Shown: one piece after another, positions 43,622 through 53,341 of the stretch
How the letters are laid out: every line of letters starts with the position of its first letter
Numbering within the stretch: position 1 is the first letter of the stretch
Assembly (NCBI RefSeq): GCF_048159605.1
Contig: NZ_JBLREB010000003.1
Coordinates: forward strand, 62,001-126,000
Length of the DNA stretch: 64,000 nt
Direction of reading: 5' to 3'
Origin: Ectobacillus polymachus
Lineage (GTDB): Bacteria > Bacillota > Bacilli > Bacillales > Bacillaceae_G
Notes under the pieces: model-generated
Told to the model about the DNA's origin: nothing
Databases searched by the model: none
The model's input: the letters and a program-made list of their open reading frames with translations, nothing else
Program-made: the position numbers and the translations under genes

Positions 43622-44854
43622 TTATAGACTTTCATGATAAGCTTTTTCACCATGAATCGAGATATCAAGACCAAGAGCTTCTTCTTCTTCCGTCGTACGA
43701 ATCGCTGTAAACAGTCCAATTACTTTGATAATAATAAGTGTTCCAATAGCTGCGAGAGCGTATGAAGTAACAATGGCAATAAGCTGTTTTACGACTAAGG
43801 AAGGATCACCATAGAATAGACCGTTAGCACCAGCATCATTTACTGTTTTTGTAGCGAATAATCCTGTTGCTATTCCTCCCCAAGTTCCGCCAATACCGTG
43901 AACACCGAATGAGTCAAGTGCATCATCGTATCCTAATTTTTTCTTTAAATAAGATACCCCGAAGTAACAAACAACACCTCCGACCAAACCAATTACAATG
44001 GAAGCCATTGGTGTTACATACCCACAAGCTGGAGTAATAGCGACTAAACCGGCGATAACACCGCTCACTGTCCCAAGTATAGTCGGCTTCTTTGTTAGAC
44101 TCCATTCACAAGCAACCCAAGCAATTGCTGCAACTGCAGCAGCTGTATTTGTATTAATAAATGCTGTTAATGCAACGTTATTGAAAGTTAGAGCACTGCC
44201 TACGTTAAATCCAAACCAACCGAACCAAAGTATAGCTGCTCCAAGTACAGTAGTAGGAAGATTATGCGGTGCAATTGTATTTAATTCCTTACGTTTACCG
44301 AGCAGGATAGCTAAAACTAATCCAGATACACCGGAAGAAATATGAACGACGGTACCACCTGCAAAGTCAAGTGCACCTAGGTTGTGAAGCCAGCCGCCTG
44401 CACCCCATACCCAGTGAGCAAGAGGGTCATATACAAACGTTGCCCAAAGGAAGGTAAATGCTACGAAAGGCCCGAATTTCATTCTTTCAGCAAATGCTCC
44501 TGAAATAAGGGCTGGTGTTATAATTGCAAACATGAGTTGGAATAGCATGAATAATCCGTGAGGGATTGTAGCGCTATAATCGGCATTTGGATTGAATCCC
44601 ACTCCATTTAAGCCGACGAAGTTAAATCCTCCGATTAGTCCATGCCAATCAGTACCAAAAGCAAGCGAGTAACCGAATAAAATCCATTGAACAGAAATAA
44701 TTGCTAATGCTGAGTAACTGTGCATTGTGGTACTTAATACGTTTTTTCCTCTCACCATACCACCATAGTAAAGTGCGAGTCCAGGTGTCATCAGCATGAC
44801 GAGGATGGTTGATACAAACATAAAGACTGTGTCACTTCCATTTAAACCTTGCAT
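43622..44854 (-). CDS. nrgA: Ammonium transporter NrgA (AmtB)
   Basis: A 410-aa Amt-family channel with eleven hydrophobic helices. Family segments include YYGGMVRGKNVLST near residue 29, DFAGGTVVHISSGVSGL near 163 (pore His region) and DDALDSFGVHGIGG near 312 (second pore His). It imports ammonium at low concentration and gates via GlnK. A perfect TnrA/GlnR box lies about 50 bases upstream. The ATG at 44854 follows GGGAGG. Confidence 0.95.
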   Translation of the reverse strand: MQGLNGSDTVFMFVSTILVMLMTPGLALYYGGMVRGKNVLSTTMHSYSALAIISVQWILFGYSLAFGTDWHGLIGGFNFVGLNGVGFNPNADYSATIPHGLFMLFQLMFAIITPALISGAFAERMKFGPFVAFTFLWATFVYDPLAHWVWGAGGWLHNLGALDFAGGTVVHISSGVSGLVLAILLGKRKELNTIAPHNLPTTVLGAAILWFGWFGFNVGSALTFNNVALTAFINTNTAAAVAAIAWVACEWSLTKKPTILGTVSGVIAGLVAITPACGYVTPMASIVIGLVGGVVCYFGVSYLKKKLGYDDALDSFGVHGIGGTWGGIATGLFATKTVNDAGANGLFYGDPSLVVKQLIAIVTSYALAAIGTLIIIKVIGLFTAIRTTEEEEALGLDISIHGEKAYHESL

Positions 44855-44904
44855 GTGAAATCCTCCCTTTCATAAATAAAATGAGACCATGAAACTATAT
44901 TTTG

Positions 44905-44921
44905 TGTTAGTATTTCTAACA
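44905..44921. promoter_or_regulatory. TnrA/GlnR box upstream of nrgA-glnK
   Basis: TGTTAGTATTTCTAACA is a perfect TGTNA-N7-TNACA palindrome. In B. subtilis nrgAB is activated by TnrA under nitrogen limitation through such a site. Confidence 0.9.
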
Positions 44922-45082
44922 CTATATGTTATATACGAGTATCATATTAGTTAATTATCATTTTGACAAGATGAAATAGGAGGAAAAATGTAAATATTAT
45001 ATCAATTTAAAGCATTATAAAATGAAACCGTATCCAAATGCAAGAAGATATAACATGATGTAGAGGAAAGCAAGAGAACAAA

Positions 45083-45108
45083 GAAAGAGCTGTAATCACA
45101 GCTCTTTC
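45083..45108 (-). terminator. Terminator of the MATE gene
   Basis: GAAAGAGCTGT (45083-45093) pairs with ACAGCTCTTTC (45098-45108); on the minus strand TTTGTTC follows. Confidence 0.75.
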
Positions 45109-45142
45109 TGAGTGAAATATGGAATGGTAAACGTATTACTGT

Positions 45143-46489
45143 TCACGAAGCATTAGAAGTTACAAATGATTTTGTCTCCCATATGCGAGATCGCCATCTC
45201 CATAACATACATAATCCTCGAAACCATTCATCTATAATGTAGGCAATCCACACCCCTACGAGTCCCATTCCAAAATGAATCCCAAGCATATAGGCTACTG
45301 GAATGCTAATCCCCCACATAGAGAGAATCCCCATCATGACAGGAAACTTTACATCTCCTGATGCGCGCAAAGAGGAAATAATGACTAAATTAAAAGCGCG
45401 CCCAGGCTCTAACAGCAATGTAAGCATAATGAGTATACTTCCAGTTTCGATAATGTGATGGTTGTGAGTGAATATTGAAAACAAGGGTTCTCGAAAAAAG
45501 GAGAATACAGCTGCCATCGATATGGAAATAGCAATTGTGATTTTCAATGCTCGTAAGCAGCTATGGTACGCAGTGTCTAAGCGCTTAGCACCGACCAATT
45601 GTCCTATAATAATTTGTTCTCCTTCACTTATGGCTACAGAAAATAGAAAGATAAACATCGTCAGGTTTTGGGCATATACCTTTGTTGTTAATGCTTCGGT
45701 ACCGAGCAATGTAACAAAGAAGGTAATAACTACTTGGGATGCGTTGTATGAGAGCTGCTCTCCCGCTGCTGGAATTCCAATTTTTAATAGGTTTCGCAGG
45801 TGAATAGAAGGAAGATGTAAGAGAGAGACACTTGTAAACAAATTTCTAACTCGTCGCAGTAAGACCATGCTAATGAGGATAAGTCCAATTATTCTACTAA
45901 TAGTAGTAGACATAGCAACGCCTGCTTCACCTAAAATAGGGAACCCAAATGGACCGAATATAACTAGAAAATTTCCAATCACATTTAATATATTCATCGT
46001 AATCGTAATAAGCATCGTATCTCTCGTATAGCCATTGCTTCGCAAAATAGCCCCAATCGTCATAATAAGCGCTTGAACAAATGAAAAGCCACCAACAATT
46101 TTCATAAACGCATTGGCTCTCGGTAAAAGAGTGTTACTCAGTCCCATCACATGTAATATTGGCTCAGAAAAAAATAGCATACAGGCACTCACTGCTAATC
46201 CAAACAATGCGTTAGCTACAAGTGATACGACTGCGATTTCTTGAGCAGAAAGCTCTTCATTTGCACCGATATGCTGTGCGATTAACACGGCAGTTCCGGT
46301 TGTGACGAAACCGAACATAACGATGATAATGCTAAGTACTTGATTAGCAACTCCTACCGCTGCTACCGATTCGTCTGAATATTGACTAAGCATAAGTGTA
46401 TCAGCATTACCCATTAGCATATATAACAAAATTTCTATAAAAATAGGCCAAGTAATGGTAAATAATGAAGGTATTTCTGTCGCTTTCAT
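45143..46489 (-). CDS. MATE-family efflux transporter
   Basis: A 448-aa antiporter with twelve hydrophobic helices in two MatE halves. N-terminal signature features are LFTITWPIFIEILLYMLMGNADTLMLS (residues about 7-33 in two pieces). The family exports drugs or metabolites driven by Na+ or H+. The ATG at 46489 is six bases after AAAGGAG; a longer frame to 46525 covers the promoter. It is divergent from an AraC regulator, which may control it. Substrate unknown. Confidence 0.88.
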   Translation of the reverse strand: MKATEIPSLFTITWPIFIEILLYMLMGNADTLMLSQYSDESVAAVGVANQVLSIIIVMFGFVTTGTAVLIAQHIGANEELSAQEIAVVSLVANALFGLAVSACMLFFSEPILHVMGLSNTLLPRANAFMKIVGGFSFVQALIMTIGAILRSNGYTRDTMLITITMNILNVIGNFLVIFGPFGFPILGEAGVAMSTTISRIIGLILISMVLLRRVRNLFTSVSLLHLPSIHLRNLLKIGIPAAGEQLSYNASQVVITFFVTLLGTEALTTKVYAQNLTMFIFLFSVAISEGEQIIIGQLVGAKRLDTAYHSCLRALKITIAISISMAAVFSFFREPLFSIFTHNHHIIETGSILIMLTLLLEPGRAFNLVIISSLRASGDVKFPVMMGILSMWGISIPVAYMLGIHFGMGLVGVWIAYIIDEWFRGLCMLWRWRSRIWETKSFVTSNAS

Positions 46490-46609
46490 TATGTGCTCCT
46501 TTGTAAAAATCCGACATAATAACAATCACTAGTTTACTTTGCAAATGCTATAATAGGAAAGAGATAGAAACGGATTAAATAAGACAAAACCGACTTATGG
46601 GAGAAAGAA

Positions 46610-47485
46610 ATGAGAACGCTACTATTCCAAATACCGCCATTCCCCACTTTTATCACTGGGGGGAGAGGGACGTTTCGAAAAGGAAAACGTCATTTCCGTC
46701 GAATCTATACCGTATTCGATTGTCTGTATGTACAAAAAGGTAAGCTTTATATGACAGAGGATGATCGGGAATATGAAATTAGTGAAGGGCAATATATGAT
46801 TCTCGTTCCGGAATTTGAGCATTTCGGACATAAGGATTGCATAGAAAATACGGAGTTTTATTGGTTCCATTTTGAATCGAATGGAGGTTTTTCTATTCAA
46901 GAGAAACAGCAGCTAAATTGGACGGATGTTTTGCAGAGTGAGGAAACATTTACTGAACCAGCGCAGTTTTTGCTGCAAATACCACAGTACGGGCAAATTC
47001 AAAACCGAGAAATGGGGGAAAGGCTGTTAGAGGAGCTTGTTCATGGAAGAAATTCAACCTCAGTAGAAGAAAAACTCAAGCAGCCTCTAACGTTTTACCA
47101 ATTTTTATTATTTGTACAAAAAGAAGCATTAGTCATTCCAAGCGCTGCTGAAAAAGTGAGTGAGCTTACAGCATCCTATATTCGACTCCATTACAAAGAA
47201 GATCTTAAGATGGTGAATGTTGCAAAGCATCTTCATTATCATACAGATTACATAACACGATGTATGCAAAAAACGATGGGTATTACCCCATTGCAATATG
47301 TAAATGAGATACGTCTGCTTGAGGCGAAAAGAAAGCTAGCATTAACAATGGATAAAATAAAACATATCGCATATGAATCTGGGTTTCATGATGAAGCGTA
47401 TTTCTCGAGATTATTTCGTAAAAAGGAAGGGATGAGTCCGCAGGAATACAGACGTATGATGCAGCGTGAAGGATGGGTAGAATGA
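46610..47485 (+). CDS. AraC-family transcriptional regulator
   Basis: A 291-aa regulator with an N-terminal cupin sensor (about residues 30-110, including YEISEGQYMILVPEFEHFG) and a C-terminal double HTH (about 185-285: MVNVAKHLHYHTDYITRCMQ and IKHIAYESGFHDEAYFSRLFRKKEG). The effector is unknown. It is divergent from the MATE gene with a 120-base gap. Similar proteins often regulate carbohydrate genes; the converging GH13 gene could also be a target, but nothing shows that directly. Confidence 0.88.
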   Translation: MRTLLFQIPPFPTFITGGRGTFRKGKRHFRRIYTVFDCLYVQKGKLYMTEDDREYEISEGQYMILVPEFEHFGHKDCIENTEFYWFHFESNGGFSIQEKQQLNWTDVLQSEETFTEPAQFLLQIPQYGQIQNREMGERLLEELVHGRNSTSVEEKLKQPLTFYQFLLFVQKEALVIPSAAEKVSELTASYIRLHYKEDLKMVNVAKHLHYHTDYITRCMQKTMGITPLQYVNEIRLLEAKRKLALTMDKIKHIAYESGFHDEAYFSRLFRKKEGMSPQEYRRMMQREGWVE

Positions 47486-47490
47486 AGTCA

Positions 47491-47528
47491 AACAAAAAGT
47501 AGGGGGAAAGACCCCCTACTTTTTGTTT
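47491..47528 (+). terminator. Terminator of the AraC gene
   Basis: AACAAAAAGTAGGGGG pairs with CCCCCTACTTTTTGTTT around a short loop. U-rich in both directions, also serving the convergent GH13 gene. Confidence 0.85.
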
Positions 47529-47585
47529 ACCGATAGAAACGAGTTTGAGAAAAAAGCAATAAACCATCTGTAGTAGAAAGTCTAC

Positions 47586-49334
47586 TTAGCATTCCCCAAT
47601 TACTAATCCATGCGGTTCTAAAGTAAATTCAGTTGATTTTATTTTGTCCTTTACTGGTTGATCAACGTAAAGATATTGACGGATGCTGTAATCTGAAGGT
47701 ATAGCGACATGTAATGGCTTAGCTGAATTATTAAAGGCAAATAGAATCGTTTGCTCTTCAAACGTTTTTTTATACATGACTAGTGATCCTTCGGCCTTTA
47801 TGAAATCAATTGTTCCTTTGTTTCCGAATGCAGGAACTGTTTTTCGGAGTGTAATGAGAGACGAAATAAATTGAAACATGTTACGATCTTGTTTACTTTC
47901 GTCCCATCTCATACATTCACGACAGCCTGGATCCATTTCTCCATTCATGCTAATCTCATCTCCGTAATAAATGCAAGGAGCTCCAGATGAGGAAAGAAGA
48001 AATGCATACAATTGTTTTACTATTTCCTTGTTATTGTTACATTCAGTTAAAATACGCGGTGTATCATGACTTCCTAGTAGATTGAAAATAACTTGGGTTG
48101 CATTGGCTGGATACATAAGCATGGCCTCTGTCGTTTTGTAGATGAATTCCTCTGCAGTAATTGCATTTTTAGCGAAAAATTGAATCGCTGCGTTTGTATA
48201 TGGATAATTCATTACCGCATCAAATTGGTCTCCTTGCAGCCATGGCATGGCATCGTGCCATATTTCTCCCAGAATATATACATCAGGATTAATTCCCTTT
48301 ACCTCTTTGCGGAACGCTCGCCAAAAGTCATGGCTAACTTCATTGGCAACATCAAGACGCCAGCCGTCTATGTTAAACTCACGTACCCAGTAACGACCAA
48401 CTTCTAGCAAATAATCGCGTACGGCAGGATGAGCAGTGTTTAGCTTCGGCATTGTATAAGTGAATCCAAATGTATCATAGGAAGGGATCGGCTCGGTTAC
48501 AATCGGAAATTCGTGAATGTAGAACCAGTCTTTATAAGGTGAAAGTTCTCCGTTTTTCAACACATCTTGAAATGGTGGGAAATTGAAACCGCTATGATTA
48601 AAGACAGCATCGAGCATGACTCGTATCCCGTTTTGATGGCATACTTCAACGAGACGCTTAAATGTTTCTTTATCGCCAAACTGTGGATCAATTTCCATAT
48701 AGTCAATCGTATCGTATTTGTGATTCGAGGTCGCCTTAAATATAGGGGTAAAATAAATACCTGTAATACCTAATTTAACGAGATAGTCGATATGCTGAAT
48801 AACTCCCTCAAAATCACCACCGAAGAAATTGGTAGGTGTTGGATCAGTACTTCCCCAATCAAGCGTACCCTTTGGATTTATAGAAGGATCCCCGTTAGCA
48901 AAGCGTTCAGGGAAAATTTCATACCATACCGTATCCTGCACCCAGGCAGGAGCTGTAAATACATCTTCAGGATTGATAAATGGAAAGCAAAAATAAGGTG
49001 CTACATCTTCAGTTGGAGGTTCATCATAGAATCCTTTTTCTGTGTAAATTGTCTGTTCGTTTTGATCGCGGAGTAAAAAGGCATAGCGTAACCGACGAAA
49101 ATCGGGTGTAATGGCGATAAACCAATAATCGTAAAGCTCAGTGGTTCCTACCTTTTTCATAGGACTTGTTTCATATTTCCATTCTTTGTCTTTCCAATCA
49201 TATGGATCTCCATGAATGAGGGAAACTATTTCAAGATCATCTTTTTTTGTACGTAACCGAATGTGAAGTGTTTTTTCATTGTAAGCGTATGCAAAGTTGT
49301 TTTTCGGACGGTGATATACAGCTTCTTTAAACAT
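47586..49334 (-). CDS. GH13 neopullulanase/cyclomaltodextrinase-type alpha-glycosidase
   Basis: A 582-aa cytoplasmic GH13_20 enzyme that hydrolyses maltodextrins, cyclodextrins or pullulan. The N-terminal 120 residues form the CBM34-like dimerisation domain. Catalytic regions: DAVFNHSG near 243 (region I), GWRLDVANE near 325 (nucleophile Asp), ILGEIWHD near 355 (acid Glu) and LLGSHDTPR near 420. No signal peptide. It is divergent from the mdx importer genes, sharing an intergenic region with three cre/LacI-type sites. Equivalent to B. subtilis YvdF. Confidence 0.92.
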   Translation of the reverse strand: MFKEAVYHRPKNNFAYAYNEKTLHIRLRTKKDDLEIVSLIHGDPYDWKDKEWKYETSPMKKVGTTELYDYWFIAITPDFRRLRYAFLLRDQNEQTIYTEKGFYDEPPTEDVAPYFCFPFINPEDVFTAPAWVQDTVWYEIFPERFANGDPSINPKGTLDWGSTDPTPTNFFGGDFEGVIQHIDYLVKLGITGIYFTPIFKATSNHKYDTIDYMEIDPQFGDKETFKRLVEVCHQNGIRVMLDAVFNHSGFNFPPFQDVLKNGELSPYKDWFYIHEFPIVTEPIPSYDTFGFTYTMPKLNTAHPAVRDYLLEVGRYWVREFNIDGWRLDVANEVSHDFWRAFRKEVKGINPDVYILGEIWHDAMPWLQGDQFDAVMNYPYTNAAIQFFAKNAITAEEFIYKTTEAMLMYPANATQVIFNLLGSHDTPRILTECNNNKEIVKQLYAFLLSSSGAPCIYYGDEISMNGEMDPGCRECMRWDESKQDRNMFQFISSLITLRKTVPAFGNKGTIDFIKAEGSLVMYKKTFEEQTILFAFNNSAKPLHVAIPSDYSIRQYLYVDQPVKDKIKSTEFTLEPHGLVIGEC

Positions 49335-49406
49335 ATAAGATTCCTCCTAATTGTGTGTTAGTATGCTGCCATTCTAATATAGCGAAGACTTAGTGTTAAT
49401 AAAAAG

Positions 49407-49420
49407 GGCAAACGTTTGCC
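49407..49420. promoter_or_regulatory. cre/LacI-type operator (GH13 side)
   Basis: GGCAAACGTTTGCC, a perfect 14-bp palindrome with central AACGTT, about 75 bases upstream of the GH13 start. Confidence 0.75.
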
Positions 49421-49565
49421 TTTTCTTTTAAGGGTAGTATTCTAGAAATGGAAAGTCAATGAAAAATAAGGATAGTATTTCGATATATACATATATGAAG
49501 AAAAATATAATGTTCATAAAATATTAAAAATTGAGAAAGAAACTCTTTTTTTGATAAAAAAAGAG

Positions 49566-49595
49566 TTGAATAAGTAGAATTGAGGGTTGTATAAT
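49566..49595 (+). promoter_or_regulatory. Putative mdxE promoter
   Basis: TTGAAT (49566-49571), 18-base spacer, TATAAT (49590-49595). Two cre-like sites follow immediately, and the leader to the start codon is about 200 bases. Confidence 0.6.
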
Positions 49596-49609
49596 AGGGT
49601 CAAGTGAGA

Positions 49610-49623
49610 TGCAAACGTTTCCA
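49610..49623. promoter_or_regulatory. cre/LacI-type operator 1 of mdxEFG
   Basis: TGCAAACGTTTCCA fits the cre consensus TGWAANCGNTNWCA closely and lies just downstream of the -10 box, in a repressing position. Confidence 0.8.
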
Positions 49624-49653
49624 CAAAAAAGAGATATAAAGCAAAAAAATTTG

Positions 49654-49667
49654 TGCAAACGTTTGAA
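49654..49667. promoter_or_regulatory. cre/LacI-type operator 2 of mdxEFG
   Basis: TGCAAACGTTTGAA, 44 bases from the previous site (centre to centre), about four helical turns. Could support cooperative binding. Confidence 0.7.
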
Positions 49668-49806
49668 CAGATTTCATGGTGTTTCTCTTTCAGATATAGT
49701 TCAAAATAGGATTTCACCTTAAAAGGTGTTTTCGTATAGAAAGTGAGAGAGACAGAGTGTTATGAAGCTTTGCGATATTATAAGAACGATGAGAGGGGTC
49801 TTATCA

Positions 49807-51069
49807 ATGAAGAAAGCGAAAACGTTATCATTATTAACCGTACCTGTTTTAGCAGTTGGTATGCTAGCAGCTTGCGGACCAAAGGACAGCGGTACCTCAA
49901 CAAACACAGCATCGAAAGGCGATGGAAAAACATTAGTTGTTTGGGAGGATAAAGATAAGGTACCAGGATTACAGCCAGCAGTTGATTCCTTCGAAAAGAA
50001 ATATGGTGTAAAGGTAACCGTTAAAGAAATCCAAATGACAGATCAACTTAAGCAGCTTCGCTTGGATGGACCAGCTGGAACCGGCCCTGATGTTATCACA
50101 CTTCCTCATGACCAAATAGGCGGGGCAGTTACGGAAGGTCTTATTAGCGAATTAAAAGTAGATGACTCAGTGTTAAGCAAATATACAGATGTATCGGTTG
50201 CAGCAGAAAAATATCAAGGTAAATTATATGGTCTTCCAAAAGCAGTAGAAACAGCAGTCTTCATTTACAATAAAAAGCTTCTTCAAAATCCACTATCAAC
50301 AATGGATGAAGTATACAATTACGCGAAGGCGAATACAAAGGATGGTCAATACGGCTTCTTAGCTCCGTGGGATAATTTATATTTTGCAGAAGGTATATTA
50401 GGAGGATACGGCGGTTATATATTTGATCAAAAAGACGGTAACTATGATGCAACAAAATTAGGATTAAATAATGATGGCGCTGTGAAAGGTGCAGATTACA
50501 TCCAAAAATGGTACAAGGAAGGCTTATTCCCTGCAGGTATTATCGGTGAAAAGGGAGGCGCACAACTTGATGGCCTATTCACGAGTGGAAAAGCAGCTTC
50601 TGTTATTGCTGGACCATGGGCATTCGGGCCATATAAAGATGCAGGCATTGATTATGGTGTAGCACCGCTTCCAACATTGCCTAATGGCGAACATATTAAA
50701 TCCTTCATTGGTGTAAAAGGATGGCACGTAACATCTTTCTCTAAAAACAAAGATTTAGCAAATCAATTTGTTCAATGGGTTACAAACGAAGAAAATGCAA
50801 AAATTCGTTTTGAAAAGACAAAGGAAATTCCGCCAGTAAAAGCATTTGAAAACGATCCAGAATTTACACAAGATCAAGGTGCAAAAGCAGTAGCTGAACA
50901 AGCTAAATATTCTGTTCCAATGCCGAACAATCCTGAAATGGCAGAAGTTTGGAAACCAGTTGGAGATGCATTACAACTTGTTGTAACTGGAAAAGCCGAT
51001 TCAAAAACAGCTCTAGATGGTGCAGTTAAACAAATTAATACAAATATTCAAACTAACTATAAAAAATAA
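49807..51069 (+). CDS. mdxE: Maltodextrin-binding lipoprotein MdxE
   Basis: A 420-aa extracellular solute-binding protein anchored by lipid. The signal peptide ends in lipobox LAAC with Cys23. The mature part (KTLVVWEDKDK..., GPDVITLPHDQIG) is a MalE-like family 1 binding protein. It captures maltodextrins for the MdxFG permease. ATG 49807 follows GAGAGGGGT; an upstream in-frame ATG at 49762 would disrupt the signal peptide. A hairpin separates it from mdxF, as often seen where the binding protein is made in excess. Confidence 0.92.
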   Translation: MKKAKTLSLLTVPVLAVGMLAACGPKDSGTSTNTASKGDGKTLVVWEDKDKVPGLQPAVDSFEKKYGVKVTVKEIQMTDQLKQLRLDGPAGTGPDVITLPHDQIGGAVTEGLISELKVDDSVLSKYTDVSVAAEKYQGKLYGLPKAVETAVFIYNKKLLQNPLSTMDEVYNYAKANTKDGQYGFLAPWDNLYFAEGILGGYGGYIFDQKDGNYDATKLGLNNDGAVKGADYIQKWYKEGLFPAGIIGEKGGAQLDGLFTSGKAASVIAGPWAFGPYKDAGIDYGVAPLPTLPNGEHIKSFIGVKGWHVTSFSKNKDLANQFVQWVTNEENAKIRFEKTKEIPPVKAFENDPEFTQDQGAKAVAEQAKYSVPMPNNPEMAEVWKPVGDALQLVVTGKADSKTALDGAVKQINTNIQTNYKK

Positions 51070-51081
51070 GACAGCTCAGTC

Positions 51082-51111
51082 GGTTATACCTCTCATAAGA
51101 GAGGTATAACC
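51082..51111 (+). terminator. Hairpin between mdxE and mdxF
   Basis: GGTTATACCTCTC (51082-51094) pairs perfectly with GAGAGGTATAACC (51099-51111). No long U-tract follows, so it more likely attenuates or protects the mdxE 3' end than ends transcription fully. Confidence 0.7.
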
Positions 51112-51159
51112 ACCTATTTCCTAACAGGTAATGAGTGACAGAAGGGGGAACCCAAGAAG

Positions 51160-52446
51160 ATGGATACAATACCTGCTTCTAATATGAAACATCGTCGTAC
51201 AGCGACTCTCTTGTCCATTGTTCCTGGAGTTGGTCAGCTATATAATCGACAATTTGTAAAAGGAATTATTTTTCTCGTATTATCCGCATCTTTCTTTATC
51301 GTATTTTCCGATTTAATTAACATGGGTCTATGGGGCATTGTAACACTGGGTACAGAAGTTCCTCGTGACCATTCTATTTTCCTACTTGTTAAAGGGATTA
51401 TAGCGATTATTGTCATTGCATTTGGACTAGCGATTTATGCCTTTAATTTACGCGATGCCTATGTAAATGGTAAGAAACGTGATCAACATGAACCATTAAA
51501 TTCGATTCGTGCGCAGTATAAAAATCTTGTCGATAATGGTTTTCCTTATTTAATGATTACTCCTGGTTTTCTTCTACTTGTTTTTGTTGTTATTTTGCCC
51601 ATTATTTTCGTCATACTTATTGCATTTACGAATTATGATTTATTTCATTCTCCTCCTGCAAAGCTTGTGCAGTGGGTTGGTATTCAAAACTTTATTGATA
51701 TCTTTTCATTAGATCTGTGGAGAAAAACATTTTTAAGTGTATTGGGTTGGACGATTGCTTGGACATTTATTGCGACTACCCTTCAGGTTGCACTTGGTAT
51801 TTTCTTAGCAATTTTAGTAAACCAAGCCGATTTAAAAGGGAAAGCGATTATACGTACCATCTTCATTCTCCCTTGGGCCGTACCTGCTTTCGTATCGATT
51901 CTAATATTTTCAGGAATGTTTAATGAATCATTTGGTGTGATTAATACACAGATTCTACATTTGTTTGGAATCGCTCCCATGCCGTGGATGACAAATGCAT
52001 TTTATACAAAAATAGCGCTAATTATGATTCAAACCTGGCTTGGTTTTCCATTTATCTTCGCCATGGTAACAGGTGTTCTTCAAGCTATTCCAACAGACTT
52101 GTATGAAGCTGCGACGATTGATGGTGCAAGTGTATGGCAAAAGTTTAGAAAAATTACACTTCCGCTCGTACTGTATTCAACTGCACCAATTATTATTACG
52201 CAATATACGTTCAACTTTAATAACTTCAACCTTATTTATCTCTTTAACAATGGGGGTCCGGCTATAGAAGGGCAAAATGCCGGCGGTACTGATATTCTAA
52301 TTTCATGGATTTATAACCTAACGATGAATTCTTCTCAATACGGAAAAGCAGCAGCTATTACGATGCTCCTTTCTACTATCGTTATTACGGTTGCAATATG
52401 GCAATTTAGAAGAACAAAATCATTCCAAGAAGAGGATATGATGTGA
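51160..52446 (+). CDS. mdxF: Maltodextrin ABC transporter permease MdxF
   Basis: A 428-aa MalF-type permease with about eight hydrophobic helices. The extended N-terminal part (residues 1-115) includes SIVPGVGQLYNRQFVKG, seen in MdxF/GanP permeases. The EAA loop that contacts the ATPase reads YEAATIDGASVWQKFRKITLP near 307. It ends one base before mdxG. No ATPase gene is present in the cluster; in Bacillus the shared ATPase MsmX serves this importer. Confidence 0.92.
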   Translation: MDTIPASNMKHRRTATLLSIVPGVGQLYNRQFVKGIIFLVLSASFFIVFSDLINMGLWGIVTLGTEVPRDHSIFLLVKGIIAIIVIAFGLAIYAFNLRDAYVNGKKRDQHEPLNSIRAQYKNLVDNGFPYLMITPGFLLLVFVVILPIIFVILIAFTNYDLFHSPPAKLVQWVGIQNFIDIFSLDLWRKTFLSVLGWTIAWTFIATTLQVALGIFLAILVNQADLKGKAIIRTIFILPWAVPAFVSILIFSGMFNESFGVINTQILHLFGIAPMPWMTNAFYTKIALIMIQTWLGFPFIFAMVTGVLQAIPTDLYEAATIDGASVWQKFRKITLPLVLYSTAPIIITQYTFNFNNFNLIYLFNNGGPAIEGQNAGGTDILISWIYNLTMNSSQYGKAAAITMLLSTIVITVAIWQFRRTKSFQEEDMM

Positions 52447-52447
52447 T

Positions 52448-53290
52448 ATGAGTCCAAAATCAAACAAAATTCTACGTTTAACTTTGTCGTATCTTGTTAT
52501 TGCGTTTATGTCTATCATTATAATCTATCCTATTTTGTGGGTTATTGGATCTTCCTTTAATCCAGGGAATAGTATAGCAGGGTCTTCGATGTTTCCGAAA
52601 CATGGAACCTTGAAGCACTATCAAGACTTATTTGATTTATCTAAGAGTAAATATTTACTTTGGTATATAAATTCTATTAAAATCAGTGTTTTAACTATGA
52701 TATTCTCTGTTCTTGCGGTTAGTTTTACTGCCTATGCCTTTTCACGTTACCGTTTTGTAGGTCGAAAAAATGGCTTACTTACATTCCTAATCTTACAAAT
52801 GATTCCTAACTTTGCTGCTTTAATTGCACTATTTGTTTTGGCGCAAATAACAGGGCTTATTGATACTCATCTTGCGCTAATATTGGTGTATGTTGCCGGT
52901 GCGATTCCAATGAATACGTATTTAATGAAGGGATACTTGGATACAATTCCGAAAGAGTTAGATGAATCAGCACGGATGGACGGGGCAGGACATTTTCGGA
53001 TTTTCTGGCAAATTATTATGCCATTAGCGAAGCCAATCATTGCCGTTATAGCATTGTTTAACTTCATTGGACCTTTCGCGGATGTAATTGTTGCTAAGAT
53101 TTTAATTCGTTCTCAAGAAAATTACACATTAGCTGTTGGTTTATCAGATCTTGTTGCGAAACAATTTGGTAACGAATTTACGAAATTTGCAGCGGGTTCT
53201 GTACTGATTGCTGTCCCAATCGCGATTCTATTTTTATCTTTACAAAAATACTTTGTTTCTGGTTTAACAGCAGGAGGAACAAAAGGCTGA
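52448..53290 (+). CDS. mdxG: Maltodextrin ABC transporter permease MdxG
   Basis: A 280-aa MalG-type permease with six hydrophobic helices. The EAA loop reads DESARMDGAGHFRIFWQIIMP near residue 178. It directly follows mdxF with a two-base gap and is followed by the GH31 gene. Length and sequence are normal for the family. Confidence 0.93.
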   Translation: MSPKSNKILRLTLSYLVIAFMSIIIIYPILWVIGSSFNPGNSIAGSSMFPKHGTLKHYQDLFDLSKSKYLLWYINSIKISVLTMIFSVLAVSFTAYAFSRYRFVGRKNGLLTFLILQMIPNFAALIALFVLAQITGLIDTHLALILVYVAGAIPMNTYLMKGYLDTIPKELDESARMDGAGHFRIFWQIIMPLAKPIIAVIALFNFIGPFADVIVAKILIRSQENYTLAVGLSDLVAKQFGNEFTKFAAGSVLIAVPIAILFLSLQKYFVSGLTAGGTKG

Positions 53291-53341
53291 TTGGAATCAT
53301 GTTTCATGCATAAAGCTTTAATATAAGTACAGGAGGCTGCC

